This document shows, in pieces, positions 6,927-16,243 of a stretch of DNA of 64,000 nucleotides; the stretch's first letter is position 1, and every line of letters begins with the position of its first letter. Source of the stretch: Halobacillus campisalis (GTDB lineage Bacteria > Bacillota > Bacilli > Bacillales > Halobacillaceae); the NCBI RefSeq assembly GCF_030345335.1, contig NZ_JAPVRC010000002.1, forward strand, positions 558,001-622,000. The letters are read 5' to 3'. Below the pieces are notes generated by a model. The model worked only from the letters and a program-made list of their open reading frames with translations, was not told the origin of the DNA and did no database searches. The position numbers were made by a program, and so were the translations under genes.

Positions 6927-7846
6927 TAAATTTCCCCATTTTCAAATGGTTTGATCATAGCATGAATCGTCTGAATATAAGGGAGGGCAATATCGCGGTC
7001 GTCTCCTAGACGAAGGGCTCCTCCATGCAGGTGTTCCACTTCAAGAGGAAGTCCTTTCCTTCGGTCTTGATGCATAGAAGAGGTCATTTCGTGATCAAGG
7101 CCTTTGAGACGTTCAAATGCATTTTCGACTTGTTCCTGAGTTATTTCAATCTCATGAGCGTTTGCCAGTGATTTCATCTCTTCCAGCACTCGTTTGGCTA
7201 TTCCTAACGTTTGAGGAGTCTTTTTCACATCGCCAATCGATAGGTTTGTAGACGTAGTGATCCCTGAGAAAGCCGTGATGAACATGTACTTACTCCACAT
7301 ATCTTCTAAAATATGAGGGCTTTGTCTGCTGCTCATGTTCGCTTGATTACAAGCGAGGCTTAGCTCTTCGCAGAGACTTTGCTGAGAGGGGTGCAGCGGT
7401 CCGAATACGAGGTCGTGAAATGGACTAGAATGAATAACGTGACCTTTGTCATCTAATGTGGCAATAATATAAGCTAGACCGCCTATGACAGCTTCCTCTC
7501 CAAGCTCTTTTTGCAGGGTAGGTAAATGCTCTATCCCATTTAGAACTGGAAAGATCTTTGCCCCCCGTTGTACGAGCTGCTTCAGCCACTCAATCGTTCC
7601 ATGAAGATGATAGCCTTTAACAGATAAGAAGACTAAATCTGCTCCCTCTACTTCTTCGGGATCCTGTGCTATTTGTACATCAGGTACTTGATAATCCCCC
7701 AATTCGCTATATATAGTCAAGCCGTTATCTTTTAATTGTTCAGCTCGTCCTTCACGAACCAGGTAGACTACTTCATGGCCTGCTTCCTGCCAGCGCGCAC
7801 CATAGTAAGCGCCTAATGCACCTGCTCCTAATACTACTATTTTCAT
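6926..7846 (-). CDS. panE: 2-dehydropantoate 2-reductase
   Basis: 306 residues. NADPH-dependent ketopantoate reductase of pantothenate (CoA) synthesis. Evidence: N-terminal Rossmann GAGALGAYYG (residues 7-16), the central PVLNGIEHLPTL (Asn in the active-site loop), and the C-terminal helical part with KYMFITAFSGITT and the DRRKGLPLEVEHLHGGALRLG signature. AGGAGGAATGTTAC precedes ATG. It may be cotranscribed with the DUF1428-like gene 23 bp upstream. Other panBCD genes are not in the window; a second panE paralogue elsewhere is common in bacilli. Confidence 0.88.
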   Translation of the reverse strand: MKIVVLGAGALGAYYGARWQEAGHEVVYLVREGRAEQLKDNGLTIYSELGDYQVPDVQIAQDPEEVEGADLVFLSVKGYHLHGTIEWLKQLVQRGAKIFPVLNGIEHLPTLQKELGEEAVIGGLAYIIATLDDKGHVIHSSPFHDLVFGPLHPSQQSLCEELSLACNQANMSSRQSPHILEDMWSKYMFITAFSGITTSTNLSIGDVKKTPQTLGIAKRVLEEMKSLANAHEIEITQEQVENAFERLKGLDHEMTSSMHQDRRKGLPLEVEHLHGGALRLGDDRDIALPYIQTIHAMIKPFENGEI

Positions 7847-7869
7847 GTAACATTCCTCCTGCGAAGAAA

Positions 7870-8220
7870 TTAAACTAACTTGAACTTAGAAGTTATTACT
7901 TTATTCATCTCTACAATGTCTTTAATGTGATCGTTCAAATAGTGAATCATATCATTCGATCCTGTCTTTTTCATCACTTCATAATAGTGGTCTTCGTCTT
8001 TATACACAGATTGACCAAGTATTAAATCTTCATCCTCTTCTAACTCGAATAGGTTAAGGATTCCCATAGACCCTTGTTCACCTGTAAGTTCGTTCGGTAA
8101 GTATACTGTGTGTTCAAGGGTACCGTGAGATAATAGAATATCACCAGTTTTATTAGCCATCTTAACGAATCTCTGGGCACGATCTTTTTTCACTCGGAAA
8201 AAACAGATAATAGTAAATAT
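7870..8220 (-). CDS. DUF1428-like (YbaA-like) protein, probable ATA start, copy 1
   Basis: About 116 residues; dimeric alpha/beta-barrel-like protein of unknown role, paralogous to the next gene (shared GSMGILNLFEL, TG[E/R]xGSMG, ITSxF). The first conventional in-frame start, GTG at 8193, has no ribosome-binding site and would delete the first beta strand. Homology to the paralogue continues without gap for nine codons upstream to ATA at 8220-8218 (IFTIICFFRVKKDRAQRF against IFVSLYIVRVHKDDLHRF). That ATA lies nine bases after AGGAGGG. Confidence 0.65.
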   Translation of the reverse strand: MFTIICFFRVKKDRAQRFVKMANKTGDILLSHGTLEHTVYLPNELTGEQGSMGILNLFELEEDEDLILGQSVYKDEDHYYEVMKKTGSNDMIHYLNDHIKDIVEMNKVITSKFKLV

Positions 8221-8264
8221 GGCGATACACCCTCCTTTTTTGTGGACTGTATTATAAATCAGCC

Positions 8265-8624
8265 TTACACTTCCGACTCAGCATCATAAAAAGTGGAGGT
8301 GATGAGTGAAGTAATGTCAATAAATTCGGCAAGTTGTTCATATAAGTGCTTGAGCAAGTCGTCTTGTTTCATACCTTCCATAGCTTGTGTATAGTCTTCT
8401 TTGGATGGAAAAATCACTTTTCCTAGAAAAACCACTTCTCCATCCTGCAGCTCAAAGAGGTTCAGAAGCCCCATAGAGCCGTGCCTTCCTGTGAGTGCAT
8501 CTTCCTGATACAAAAAAGGTTCCCCGCCGTAAGAACGAATGAGCGGTTTTGCTTTTTGAGCTAGTTTGGTGAAGCGGTGTAAATCGTCTTTATGAACTCG
8601 AACTATATATAGTGAAACAAATAT
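8265..8624 (-). CDS. DUF1428-like (YbaA-like) protein, probable ATA start, copy 2
   Basis: About 119 residues, tandem paralogue of the gene at 7870. The start is read as ATA (8624-8622), eight bases after GGGG in CGGGGTGATTATT. The in-frame GTG at 8633 is part of that ribosome-binding site and has none of its own. From the ATA the protein begins (M)FVSLYIVRV, as expected of a family whose members begin M-[FY]-V. The residues LGKVIFPSKEDYTQAMEGMKQD recall E. coli YbaA. Function unknown. Confidence 0.65.
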   Translation of the reverse strand: MFVSLYIVRVHKDDLHRFTKLAQKAKPLIRSYGGEPFLYQEDALTGRHGSMGLLNLFELQDGEVVFLGKVIFPSKEDYTQAMEGMKQDDLLKHLYEQLAEFIDITSLITSTFYDAESEV

Positions 8625-8650
8625 AATAATCACCCCGTTTAAGTAGAATA

Positions 8651-8944
8651 TTAATTCTTTGTTTCAATTGCTGCATCGATTAGTAAGACGAGGGCTGTAA
8701 TTGTATGCATAATCCAGCCGATAATGGGGATAGCCCCAATAAAGCTCGTAATCATCCCTAAAATACTGCCTGCGCTGAATTTCGAATCTTTAATGGATAA
8801 AATCAAGGTTATGGTATGGAGGGCGAACATGAACAGCAAAGGAGTCCATGACATGCTGACAATAAAAGTTCCTCCAGCTAGAGGAATAGCAAGCAATCCC
8901 TCTAAAACTCCTGATATCCATTTTAAAAGAGTGGTCCTATTCAT
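8651..8944 (-). CDS. small hypothetical membrane protein
   Basis: 97 residues with three hydrophobic segments (about 10-30, 33-50 and 57-92). AAAGGAG lies upstream of the ATG. It precedes the two DUF1428-like genes on the same strand and may share their transcript. No family recognised. Confidence 0.65.
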   Translation of the reverse strand: MNRTTLLKWISGVLEGLLAIPLAGGTFIVSMSWTPLLFMFALHTITLILSIKDSKFSAGSILGMITSFIGAIPIIGWIMHTITALVLLIDAAIETKN

Positions 8945-9033
8945 ATTTATATCATAACTCCTTTAAATTGTATTTGGCTTACATATTTATATATTCGCCA
9001 TCTTATTCTAAAAACCCTCTAATTTCAACATAG

Positions 9034-9067
9034 CAAAAAAGACTAACCATACTTGGATAGCCTTTCT
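9034..9067 (-). terminator. terminator of mreBH
   Basis: On the minus strand AAAGGCTATCCA and TGGTTAGTCTTT pair with one internal mismatch, followed by TTTTTT. Confidence 0.65.
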
Positions 9068-9114
9068 TACTTGGATATTATTAGATTGACGGTCTCATGT
9101 CTACTAATGTGAGT

Positions 9115-10122
9115 TTATTTTGCGGCTTTTTCAAGCTTTTGAATCATCTTAATAGAGCGTCCAGTTCCGATTGCTACTGATTCCAGAGGACTTGGTGCCA
9201 TATGGACAGGAACGAAAATTTCCTGGGATAACCACTCCTGCATCCCTTTCAAAAGGGCTCCGCCTCCTGTAAGAATTACCCCGTGGTCGACGATATCCCC
9301 GCTTAATTCCGGCGGGCAGTCTTCTAAAGTAGCTCTGATAGTTTCGAGTAATTGCTCAAGTGACTCTTTTAGGGCCGACTGGATTTCGGTGGAAGAAAGC
9401 TCGATTGTTTTAGGGAGACCTGTTACCATATCTCTTCCGCGAACATCCATTTTTTCTTCAGGATGTTCTACCAAGGCATGACCGATTTCCATTTTGATTT
9501 GTTCCGCTGTTCGTTCACCAATCAATACGTTATAAGATTTACGGACATATTGGATGATTTCTTCATCCATAACATCTCCACCCATACGGATCGAACGGCA
9601 AGATACAACTCCGCCAAATGAGATGATAGCCACTTCACTTGTACCGCCGCCGATATCAATGATGACGTTAGCTACAGGCTCATCTACAGGAAGGTCTGCC
9701 CCTATGGCAGCGGCGATCGGCTCTTCAATCAAGTGTACTTGTTTAGCGCCATAACTTTTTACGGCATTGTGGATAGCACGTCGTTCAACAGAGGTAGAGC
9801 CTGATGGCGTACAGATGACTACGGTTGGTTTACGCATGGATACACCGGACTTGCTGCTGACTTTTTTCATAAGTTCCTTCAGCATTTGAGCCGTCATATC
9901 ATAATCTGCGATAACTCCATCTCGCAGCGGTCTTACAGGAATGATATTCCTCGGTGTCTTACCTATCATTTCCTTCGCTTCTTTTCCTACGGCAACAACA
10001 CTTTTAGTTTCTGTGTTATAAGCAACAACAGATGGCTCATTTAAAAGAATTCCCTTAGACTTTGAATATATAAGTATATTAGCTGTACCTAAATCTATTC
10101 CTATCTCTGCAGTTGAAAACAT
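9115..10122 (-). CDS. mreBH: actin-like cell-shape protein MreBH
   Basis: 335 residues from the ATG at 10122 (eight bases after GGAGG; the longer TTG form overlaps the ribosome-binding site). Bacterial actin that polymerises under the membrane and guides lateral cell-wall synthesis and hydrolases. Features: phosphate-1 [12 protein letters not shown], phosphate-2 [16 protein letters not shown], adenosine motif [12 protein letters not shown] and an MreB-type [20 protein letters not shown]. The sequence is closer by recall to B. subtilis MreBH than to MreB or Mbl, and there is no mreC or mreD beside it, as expected for MreBH. Confidence 0.9.
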   Translation of the reverse strand: MFSTAEIGIDLGTANILIYSKSKGILLNEPSVVAYNTETKSVVAVGKEAKEMIGKTPRNIIPVRPLRDGVIADYDMTAQMLKELMKKVSSKSGVSMRKPTVVICTPSGSTSVERRAIHNAVKSYGAKQVHLIEEPIAAAIGADLPVDEPVANVIIDIGGGTSEVAIISFGGVVSCRSIRMGGDVMDEEIIQYVRKSYNVLIGERTAEQIKMEIGHALVEHPEEKMDVRGRDMVTGLPKTIELSSTEIQSALKESLEQLLETIRATLEDCPPELSGDIVDHGVILTGGGALLKGMQEWLSQEIFVPVHMAPSPLESVAIGTGRSIKMIQKLEKAAK

Positions 10123-10287
10123 GTAGCGTACCTCCAAATTTATGACAGATTCTCATATAAGTTTCTTGAACTATCGTTTTTTTGTGGGGGTCGAACCAAA
10201 AATAATTATTTGGTGCTGTGAACTGGTGGTCGATCATGCCCCCACGCGTGTATACTATGGATAACAGAAGCAAAGGAGTTTTTACAG

Positions 10288-11034
10288 ATGGAACGGTATT
10301 TAAAACACCAAGAAATCATTGAAAAATCAACCAAAATCAATCAATCCTATGAACTGGACCCGCGTTTTTTTGACGATATAGTTGACGAGTTATTAAATAG
10401 TGAACTAGATACGGAGGACGTGATACTGAACGGGTTTCAAAGACTGCTTTCAGAAGTGGACCAGGAAATCGGCAGAATGGAGCAGTTTTCAAATATGGAA
10501 GCTAGCTGCTTCAAAGGGTGTGCCTTCTGTTGTTATTTTCCTATAATTACTAGTGAAATGGAAGCGAAGATGTTGTTTCAGTCTATAAAAAATTTCCCCC
10601 AAAAAAGAAAGCAGGCCATTTATGACCATTGGGACAGATACTTCAAAGACCAAAAAAATAAATTAAAACAAGCATTATCTATGGATTATACGGACGAATC
10701 AACGAAACTTGATTACAAGAAGCTGAATATGCCTTGTCCGATGCTCGATCCAACCACACAAGCCTGTATGGCGTATGAGGTCCGCCCGATTCCCTGCAGA
10801 ACGTATTTGAATTATTCCGATCCTCAAGTTTGTGCAGAAAATCATCTTCCAAAAGAACCATTCAGCTATGAATTTCTTTATGATTACTATTTTGGAGCCG
10901 TAAATGAACTTGTGCAAGTGTTGTATGAAAATGGAGAAGAATTATTTATAGACTATCCAAGTGATGCCTGGAGCTATGATTATTTGCCCGCCTGGGTTCA
11001 AAAGTGGAGAGAGGGGACGCTGCATGAAGTATAA
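10288..11034 (+). CDS. YkgJ-family cysteine-cluster protein
   Basis: 248 residues. A CFKGCAFCCYFP cluster near residue 73, then CPMLDPTTQACMAYEVRPIPCRTY and a later Cys, give the metal-binding Cys set of the YkgJ/UPF0153 family, which probably holds zinc or an iron-sulfur centre. The molecular role is not known. AAAGGAG precedes ATG. Its last 11 bases overlap the start of the MOSC gene, so the two are translationally linked; four same-strand genes follow closely (10288-12743). Confidence 0.8.
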   Translation: MERYLKHQEIIEKSTKINQSYELDPRFFDDIVDELLNSELDTEDVILNGFQRLLSEVDQEIGRMEQFSNMEASCFKGCAFCCYFPIITSEMEAKMLFQSIKNFPQKRKQAIYDHWDRYFKDQKNKLKQALSMDYTDESTKLDYKKLNMPCPMLDPTTQACMAYEVRPIPCRTYLNYSDPQVCAENHLPKEPFSYEFLYDYYFGAVNELVQVLYENGEELFIDYPSDAWSYDYLPAWVQKWREGTLHEV

Positions 11035-11662
11035 ACTTGTATCTTTAAATGTGGGGAGACCTGAACGGTATGATACTGATAAAGGAGAGCTTACGAGCGC
11101 TTATCGGAAAAAGCCGGTCTTTGAACCAGTTTATTTGAACGAGTTGAATTTTACTGGAGACGAACAAGCAGATAAAGAGAATCATGGCGGGGTAGATCAG
11201 GCTGTCTGTCTATATCCTGCACAGCACTATAAGTATTTTGAAAAAGAGTACGACAAGAGGTTTCCATTTCCTTCTTTTGGAGAAAATATAACAGTAGAAG
11301 GTATTGATGAGCGGACAACGAATATAGGGGATATATTTACTATTGGTGAAGCTGAGCTTCAAGTAACCAAGCCGAGGAAACCTTGCTATATCATAGCTCG
11401 CACTCATGGCATCGAAGGTTTTCCTAAACTAGTTAAGGAAACGGGTTTTACAGGATTTTACCTAAGAGTACTGCGCGAAGGTTTTATTCAGGCTGGTGAT
11501 CAATTCATTTTGAAATCGTCTGGACCTGAGGGTGTCACAATAGCAGACGTCAATGACGTTCTCTATAATGATCCGATGAATCAAGAAAAGATCAATAGGA
11601 TTCTGCAAGTAAAAGCTTTCCCTTTAGAAGATCGTCTTGCCTTTAAACGACGTTTACTCTAA
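11024..11662 (+). CDS. MOSC domain protein (YiiM-like)
   Basis: 212 residues from the ATG at 11024; the longer in-frame start would overlap the previous gene by more than 70 bases. MOSC beta-barrel with HGGVDQAVCLYPAQHY, FGENITVEGI and the PRKPCYIIA Cys that binds the molybdenum-cofactor sulfur in related proteins, then a C-terminal helical domain. YiiM-type proteins reduce N-hydroxylated compounds or carry sulfur to molybdenum enzymes; the substrate here is unknown. Confidence 0.8.
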   Translation: MKYKLVSLNVGRPERYDTDKGELTSAYRKKPVFEPVYLNELNFTGDEQADKENHGGVDQAVCLYPAQHYKYFEKEYDKRFPFPSFGENITVEGIDERTTNIGDIFTIGEAELQVTKPRKPCYIIARTHGIEGFPKLVKETGFTGFYLRVLREGFIQAGDQFILKSSGPEGVTIADVNDVLYNDPMNQEKINRILQVKAFPLEDRLAFKRRLL

Positions 11663-11680
11663 ATGAGAGGATGGGGACTT

Positions 11681-12052
11681 ATGGATTTAAGTCATTTAGT
11701 TGAAGAAAAGATTAAACAGTCCATTAAGCAAGGGGATTTTGACCATTTACCAGGGAAAGGTAAGCCGCTTCCTAAAGATGATCTAGCTTATGTGCCAGAC
11801 GACTTACGCAATAGTTATCGCATTTTAAAAAATGCTAATATGCTTCCGGAAGAAATGCAGCTAAAAAAAGAAATTGTACAATTAGAGGAATTAATAACAG
11901 AGAGCGAAGAGTGTGAAGAAGCTTCAAGGTGGAATGTTCAGCTTACTGAAAAGAAGTTGAGGTACAACATGTTGATGGAAAAGAGGAAGCTTCAGAGTTC
12001 TCAAGCTTTTCGCCAGTATAGCAGCAAGATCGAACGTAAATTTGGATGGTGA
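11681..12052 (+). CDS. DUF1992 (DnaJC28-like conserved region) protein
   Basis: 123 residues. The family signature at the N terminus is complete: VEEKIKQSIKQGDFDHLPGKGKPLP, followed by DDLRNSYRILKNANMLPEEMQLKKEI, then a helical, charged tail. The start is the ATG at 11681 after GAGAGGATGGGG rather than ATG 11663. Bacterial members are usually stand-alone, with no J domain. Function unknown. Third gene of the 10288-12743 cluster. Confidence 0.8.
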   Translation: MDLSHLVEEKIKQSIKQGDFDHLPGKGKPLPKDDLAYVPDDLRNSYRILKNANMLPEEMQLKKEIVQLEELITESEECEEASRWNVQLTEKKLRYNMLMEKRKLQSSQAFRQYSSKIERKFGW

Positions 12053-12077
12053 ATAACGCTTGCGGGAGGTTTTATAG

Positions 12078-12743
12078 ATGTGTGGAAGGTTTACACTTGC
12101 CGTTGATGAGAAGGATATCAGGAATGAATTCGAACTGAATTCCCCTATCCCAGAATTCGAACAAAGGTACAATATTGCTCCAGGTCAAAAAGTATTGGCG
12201 ATTATAAACGATGGAGAGAAGAATCGTGCGGGCTATATGTACTGGGGGCTTGTTCCATCATGGGCCAAAGATCCCAAAATTGGCTATAAGATGATCAATG
12301 CCCGAAGTGAAACAGCTCACGAAAAAACTAGTTTTAAAAACCTGATGGCCAAAAAGCGTTGCTTGATCATTGCAGATAGTTTTTATGAATGGAAACGTAA
12401 AGATAAAATAAAACAGCCTTATAGAATTAAGCCCACAGATAGAAAGCTATTCGCTTTTGCGGGATTATGGGACCAATGGAAAACTCAGGAGGAGGAACGT
12501 TTCACGTGTACGATTTTAACTAGGGAGGCCAATGCCTTCATGGAAAGTATCCATGATCGGATGCCCGTCATCCTTCCGAAAAGTCGTCAATCTGAGTGGA
12601 TCGCGCCTTCAACATTAAAGCCATACTATGCCCATGATTTTATAAATGAACTGACGATGGAAGAACTAGAAGCAAATGAAGTAAGCACGTACGTAAACTC
12701 TGTAAAAAACGAAGGCCCGGAATGTATCCGAACTCTAAGTTGA
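12078..12743 (+). CDS. SRAP protein (YedK/HMCES family) guarding abasic sites
   Basis: 221 residues beginning MCGRF: Cys2 forms a covalent thiazolidine with abasic sites in single-stranded DNA in characterised homologues. Other family residues: NIAPGQ, GLVPSWAKDPKIGYKMINARSET, the Glu in FYEWK and the His in SIHDRMPVIL. Often linked to SOS genes, though I saw no clear LexA box here. Last gene of the cluster; GGGAGG precedes ATG. Confidence 0.88.
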   Translation: MCGRFTLAVDEKDIRNEFELNSPIPEFEQRYNIAPGQKVLAIINDGEKNRAGYMYWGLVPSWAKDPKIGYKMINARSETAHEKTSFKNLMAKKRCLIIADSFYEWKRKDKIKQPYRIKPTDRKLFAFAGLWDQWKTQEEERFTCTILTREANAFMESIHDRMPVILPKSRQSEWIAPSTLKPYYAHDFINELTMEELEANEVSTYVNSVKNEGPECIRTLS

Positions 12744-13006
12744 GTTATTCACTATATAGCAGGGGATGGATTCTGAGGTAATGGGTGTCCTAACATAAAC
12801 TAAGGGAACCTGGTAAATAACTTGTTTACCTTTGCTAGACCTTGCAGGATCCCTGCTCTATCGTGCAGTGCTTTCAAGCTCCAATCGACTCCGTACAGGT
12901 GAAATAAGGCTGTGATAGTAGTTTGCTGGCTGGTGTAAATTGTAGAACTAAGTTTTTTTATCATGTATAATTACAAAAAAGTCGTATGTAATCGGAGGCT
13001 GTTTTC

Positions 13007-14842
13007 ATGTCTGAATTCGATCCTGTGCATCATTCCTCAGAATATAATAATTTGTATGACTCCTTACTACAATTCTCCTCAGATCCCTCTTATAGAAGAG
13101 CTTTACAGAGATTCAATGATTACAAGTTAGAAGAAATAAAGAAATTGGATCAATTGACAGCTGACTACTCAAGGACGATCGATGCCTTGGTGAACCTTGT
13201 TTTTAAAGTGCGATATGATAAAGAGAGTAATGAGTATTATTATCCCTTGTTTGAAGGTAAGCTTGCTCATGAAATAGGGCTGACCACCCGGTATGTCGCA
13301 AACAAATCATTGAAGGAGTTGTTCGGACATAATCAGTCTCTTTTCTATGCAAGTCAATATGAAAAAGCTTTCTCAGGGAAATCTTTATCATATAAACACC
13401 GCTATAAAGGAAGGTTCTTTTATACGACACTTTCTCCGATCAGTGAAAAAGGGGAAGTCAAAGAAATTATCGGAAGTACTGTGGAAATCACAATGTATGA
13501 AAAAGCTGAAACAACGATCAGGCATATGGCTTATCACGATCCATTAACCGATTTACCGAACCTGCGCAAATTACACGCAGACTTGGAGAATTTAATCGAA
13601 AATTCTTCTGAGCATCATCCGGTCACTGTCATGTACTGTGATTTGGATCGGTTCAAATACGTAAACGATGCACTCGGGTACGTAACAGGTGATCAAGTCA
13701 TCCAGAAAATCTCTGAACGTCTAAAAGACTGTCTGGAACCTAATATTGAACTTTATAGGCTCACAGGTGATGAATTCATCTTCATCATCCAGGGGGAATT
13801 GTCTCTTTCTAGAATCATGGAATTTGGTCACAAGATTCTCGAACGGGCAAGACCTCCCATATACTTGAAAGAAAAAGAAATTTTTCTGACGCTCAGTATA
13901 GGTGTCTCCACCTCTGGGAAAGGGAGTCAAACTTCTCAAAAAATCTTGGGACAAGCGGATATAGCTAAGCAATATTGTAAAGTTCGCGGAAGAGATCATG
14001 TGCTTTTGTATTCAGATGATATGAATCAGTCTTACAATCACCTGCTTTCTTTAGAAAGTTCTTTACGAAAAGCTATTTTAAATAACGAACTAACACTTCA
14101 TTACCAACCAAAAGTGGACGTTAGGACTGGTGGGATCAACGGCATTGAGGCGTTGGTCAGATGGAATCATGCAGAAAATGGATGGATCTCCCCAGGAGAA
14201 TTCATCCCCCTGGCTGAAGAAGCTGGAATGATTTCTCAGATAGACGAGTGGGTGATGGGTGAAGCGTGCCGTCAAACTAAAGAATGGCTGAAACAAGGTT
14301 TTGCTGCAGAGAGAGTTGCGGTCAATGTATCAGCTACTGAAATCCAGCAAGAGAATTATTCAAATAAAGTTAAAAAGGTTCTCGAACAAAATAAACTGCC
14401 TTCATCTTATTTAGAAATCGAAGTTACAGAAAATAGTGTAATGCAAAATTCTACTGAATGTATCCGTACGATGCAGGAATTGAAAAGCATGGGAGTCACG
14501 CTTTCTATAGATGATTTCGGAACAGGCTACTCTTCCCTCAGTTATTTAAGACAGTTTCCGATTCATAACTTAAAAATTGATCAAACATTTATAAAAAGTG
14601 TAAAAACAGGCCCCAGTGATGCCGAAATTGTCAAGGCCATCATCCAAATGGCGGATGCATTTAAACTCGGTGTTGTAGCTGAAGGGGTAGAATGTGAAAA
14701 TGTGCTCGCTTTTTTAAGGGAGAATCAATGTGAATCCTACCAAGGCTACTATTTCAGCAAACCTCTTCCACCGAATGAAATAAAGGAATTCCTTTCAAAA
14801 AGTACAAAATACAGACATAATAAAAACCCGAACCTTCACTGA
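13007..14842 (+). CDS. PAS-GGDEF-EAL c-di-GMP signalling protein
   Basis: 611 residues, no membrane segment. An N-terminal helical and PAS-like sensory part covers about 1-165. A GGDEF domain spans about 170-335, with HDPLTDLPN intact but the signature read as TGDEF at 253-257. The EAL domain, about 350-600, has EALVRW, EVTEN, DDFGTGYSS, DQTFIK, VAEGVE and QGYYFSKP. Intact EAL residues suggest a working c-di-GMP phosphodiesterase; the altered GGDEF may be regulatory or weak. AATCGGAGG precedes ATG. Confidence 0.88.
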   Translation: MSEFDPVHHSSEYNNLYDSLLQFSSDPSYRRALQRFNDYKLEEIKKLDQLTADYSRTIDALVNLVFKVRYDKESNEYYYPLFEGKLAHEIGLTTRYVANKSLKELFGHNQSLFYASQYEKAFSGKSLSYKHRYKGRFFYTTLSPISEKGEVKEIIGSTVEITMYEKAETTIRHMAYHDPLTDLPNLRKLHADLENLIENSSEHHPVTVMYCDLDRFKYVNDALGYVTGDQVIQKISERLKDCLEPNIELYRLTGDEFIFIIQGELSLSRIMEFGHKILERARPPIYLKEKEIFLTLSIGVSTSGKGSQTSQKILGQADIAKQYCKVRGRDHVLLYSDDMNQSYNHLLSLESSLRKAILNNELTLHYQPKVDVRTGGINGIEALVRWNHAENGWISPGEFIPLAEEAGMISQIDEWVMGEACRQTKEWLKQGFAAERVAVNVSATEIQQENYSNKVKKVLEQNKLPSSYLEIEVTENSVMQNSTECIRTMQELKSMGVTLSIDDFGTGYSSLSYLRQFPIHNLKIDQTFIKSVKTGPSDAEIVKAIIQMADAFKLGVVAEGVECENVLAFLRENQCESYQGYYFSKPLPPNEIKEFLSKSTKYRHNKNPNLH

Positions 14843-14857
14843 AGGGTTCGGGTTTAG
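14823..14857. terminator. bidirectional terminator
   Basis: AAACCCGAACCTTC pairs with GAAGGGTTCGGGTTT between the convergent GGDEF-EAL gene and the alanine carrier. Confidence 0.88.
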
Positions 14858-14863
14858 TTAAGA

Positions 14864-16243
14864 TCAACTGTTGTAACGTGCTCTTTTTTCTTCCTCTTTT
14901 TCTTGCTTCGCTACTTTCAAAAACTTATTCGTCTCAGCAGCTACTACACCAGATAGAAGCAGAAGACCAATCAAGTTTGGAAAGGCCATAAGACCGTTCA
15001 TGACGTCAGCGAATAACCAAACAGTGTCAAGCTGGGCAACGGCTCCAACGAGCACGAATAAAACGAAAATCGCCTTATAAAAAGGAATGCCTCGGTCTCC
15101 GGTTAAGTAACCGAAACACTTCTCCCCATAATAGGACCAGCCGACAATTGTAGAGAAGGCGAAGAATATAACTCCTATTGTAACGATATACATCCCTAAA
15201 TCACCAAGGAATACTTGGAAAGCGCTAGTCGTCAGATCAGCTCCGTCCAACTCGCCATTTCCGTATTGACCAGCCATGACAATAGTAAGCCCTGTCATCG
15301 TACATACAATAATTGTATCAATAAAAACCTGGGTCATTGAAACAAGTGCCTGTCTGCCAGGGTAGTCAGTTCGCGCTGCAGCGGCTGCAATAGGTGCAGA
15401 ACCCAAACCGGCCTCATTCGAGAAGACCCCTCGTGCTACACCGAAGCGAATAACAGTACCGAGAATTCCTCCACCGACAGCTTCACCTGTAAAGGCATCT
15501 GTAAATATAATTCCAAAAGCTTCAGGTACTAAATCAAAATTCAAGAAAATAATAATGAGTGCTCCAAGAACATAAAAAACGGCCATGATAGGTACAAAAA
15601 ATGCGGTAACCTTTCCGATTCCTTTAATCCCGCCTAAAATGACGAGCGCCGCAAAGATAGTTAAGAGTATCCCTGTAATCCATGGGTTAACACTAAAAGT
15701 TGAGTCCATAACGTCCGATACCGTATTGGACTGGACCATATTACCTATTCCGAAAGCTGCGAATGCACCGAATAATGCAAATAGAACAGCGAGCCATTTC
15801 TGTTTGAGTCCTCTTTCGAGATAATACATCGGTCCGCCAGACATTTTGCCATCTTTCCCGGTTACACGGTATTTTACTGCTAAGATTGCTTCGGCGTATT
15901 TGGTGGCCATTCCGAAAATAGCAGTAATCCACATCCAGAATACAGCACCAGGTCCCCCAAGAACGACGGCTGTCGCGACCCCGGCAATATTACCAGTCCC
16001 GATTGTTGCTGCTAGTGCAGTCGTCAACGCCTGGTAATGTGAGATGTCTCCTTCTTCTTTTTTCTGTGTTTTTCCAGGCTTAAATGCAAGTTTCAAAGCG
16101 TAAGGTAAAGTTTTGAACTGCAGGAAGCTCAGTCTTAAGGTTAAGTATACGCCGGTACCTACTAGTAAAATCAGCAGTACTGGCCCCCATACAAATGAAC
16201 TGGCTGAGCTTAAGAAGTTTTGTATAACACCTAGTTCTCCCAT
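14864..16243 (-). CDS. AGCS-family sodium:alanine/glycine symporter
   Basis: 459 residues with about ten to eleven membrane helices. AGCS signatures: the ALTTALAATIGTGNIAGVA segment with the conserved GxGNIAGV, KYAEAILAVKYR, SGGPMYYLERGL and the FSNEAGLGSAPIAAAAA motif that binds substrate and sodium in characterised homologues. Imports alanine or glycine with Na+. B. subtilis AlsT (now considered a glutamine-related carrier) is a relative, so the substrate is open. AT-rich upstream region with a long gap (16244-16560) that shows no gene. Confidence 0.88.
   Translation of the reverse strand: MGELGVIQNFLSSASSFVWGPVLLILLVGTGVYLTLRLSFLQFKTLPYALKLAFKPGKTQKKEEGDISHYQALTTALAATIGTGNIAGVATAVVLGGPGAVFWMWITAIFGMATKYAEAILAVKYRVTGKDGKMSGGPMYYLERGLKQKWLAVLFALFGAFAAFGIGNMVQSNTVSDVMDSTFSVNPWITGILLTIFAALVILGGIKGIGKVTAFFVPIMAVFYVLGALIIIFLNFDLVPEAFGIIFTDAFTGEAVGGGILGTVIRFGVARGVFSNEAGLGSAPIAAAAARTDYPGRQALVSMTQVFIDTIIVCTMTGLTIVMAGQYGNGELDGADLTTSAFQVFLGDLGMYIVTIGVIFFAFSTIVGWSYYGEKCFGYLTGDRGIPFYKAIFVLFVLVGAVAQLDTVWLFADVMNGLMAFPNLIGLLLLSGVVAAETNKFLKVAKQEKEEEKRARYNS

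Noticed and set aside
7870-8193. GTG at 8193 as the start of the DUF1428-like gene
   Set aside because: No ribosome-binding site, and it removes nine codons that align with the paralogue; the ATA at 8220 fits better.
12744-13006. c-di-GMP riboswitch upstream of the GGDEF-EAL gene
   Set aside because: The region has small hairpins (GGTAAA/TTTACC, GCAGGATCCCTGC) but none of the conserved GEMM-I or GEMM-II motifs.
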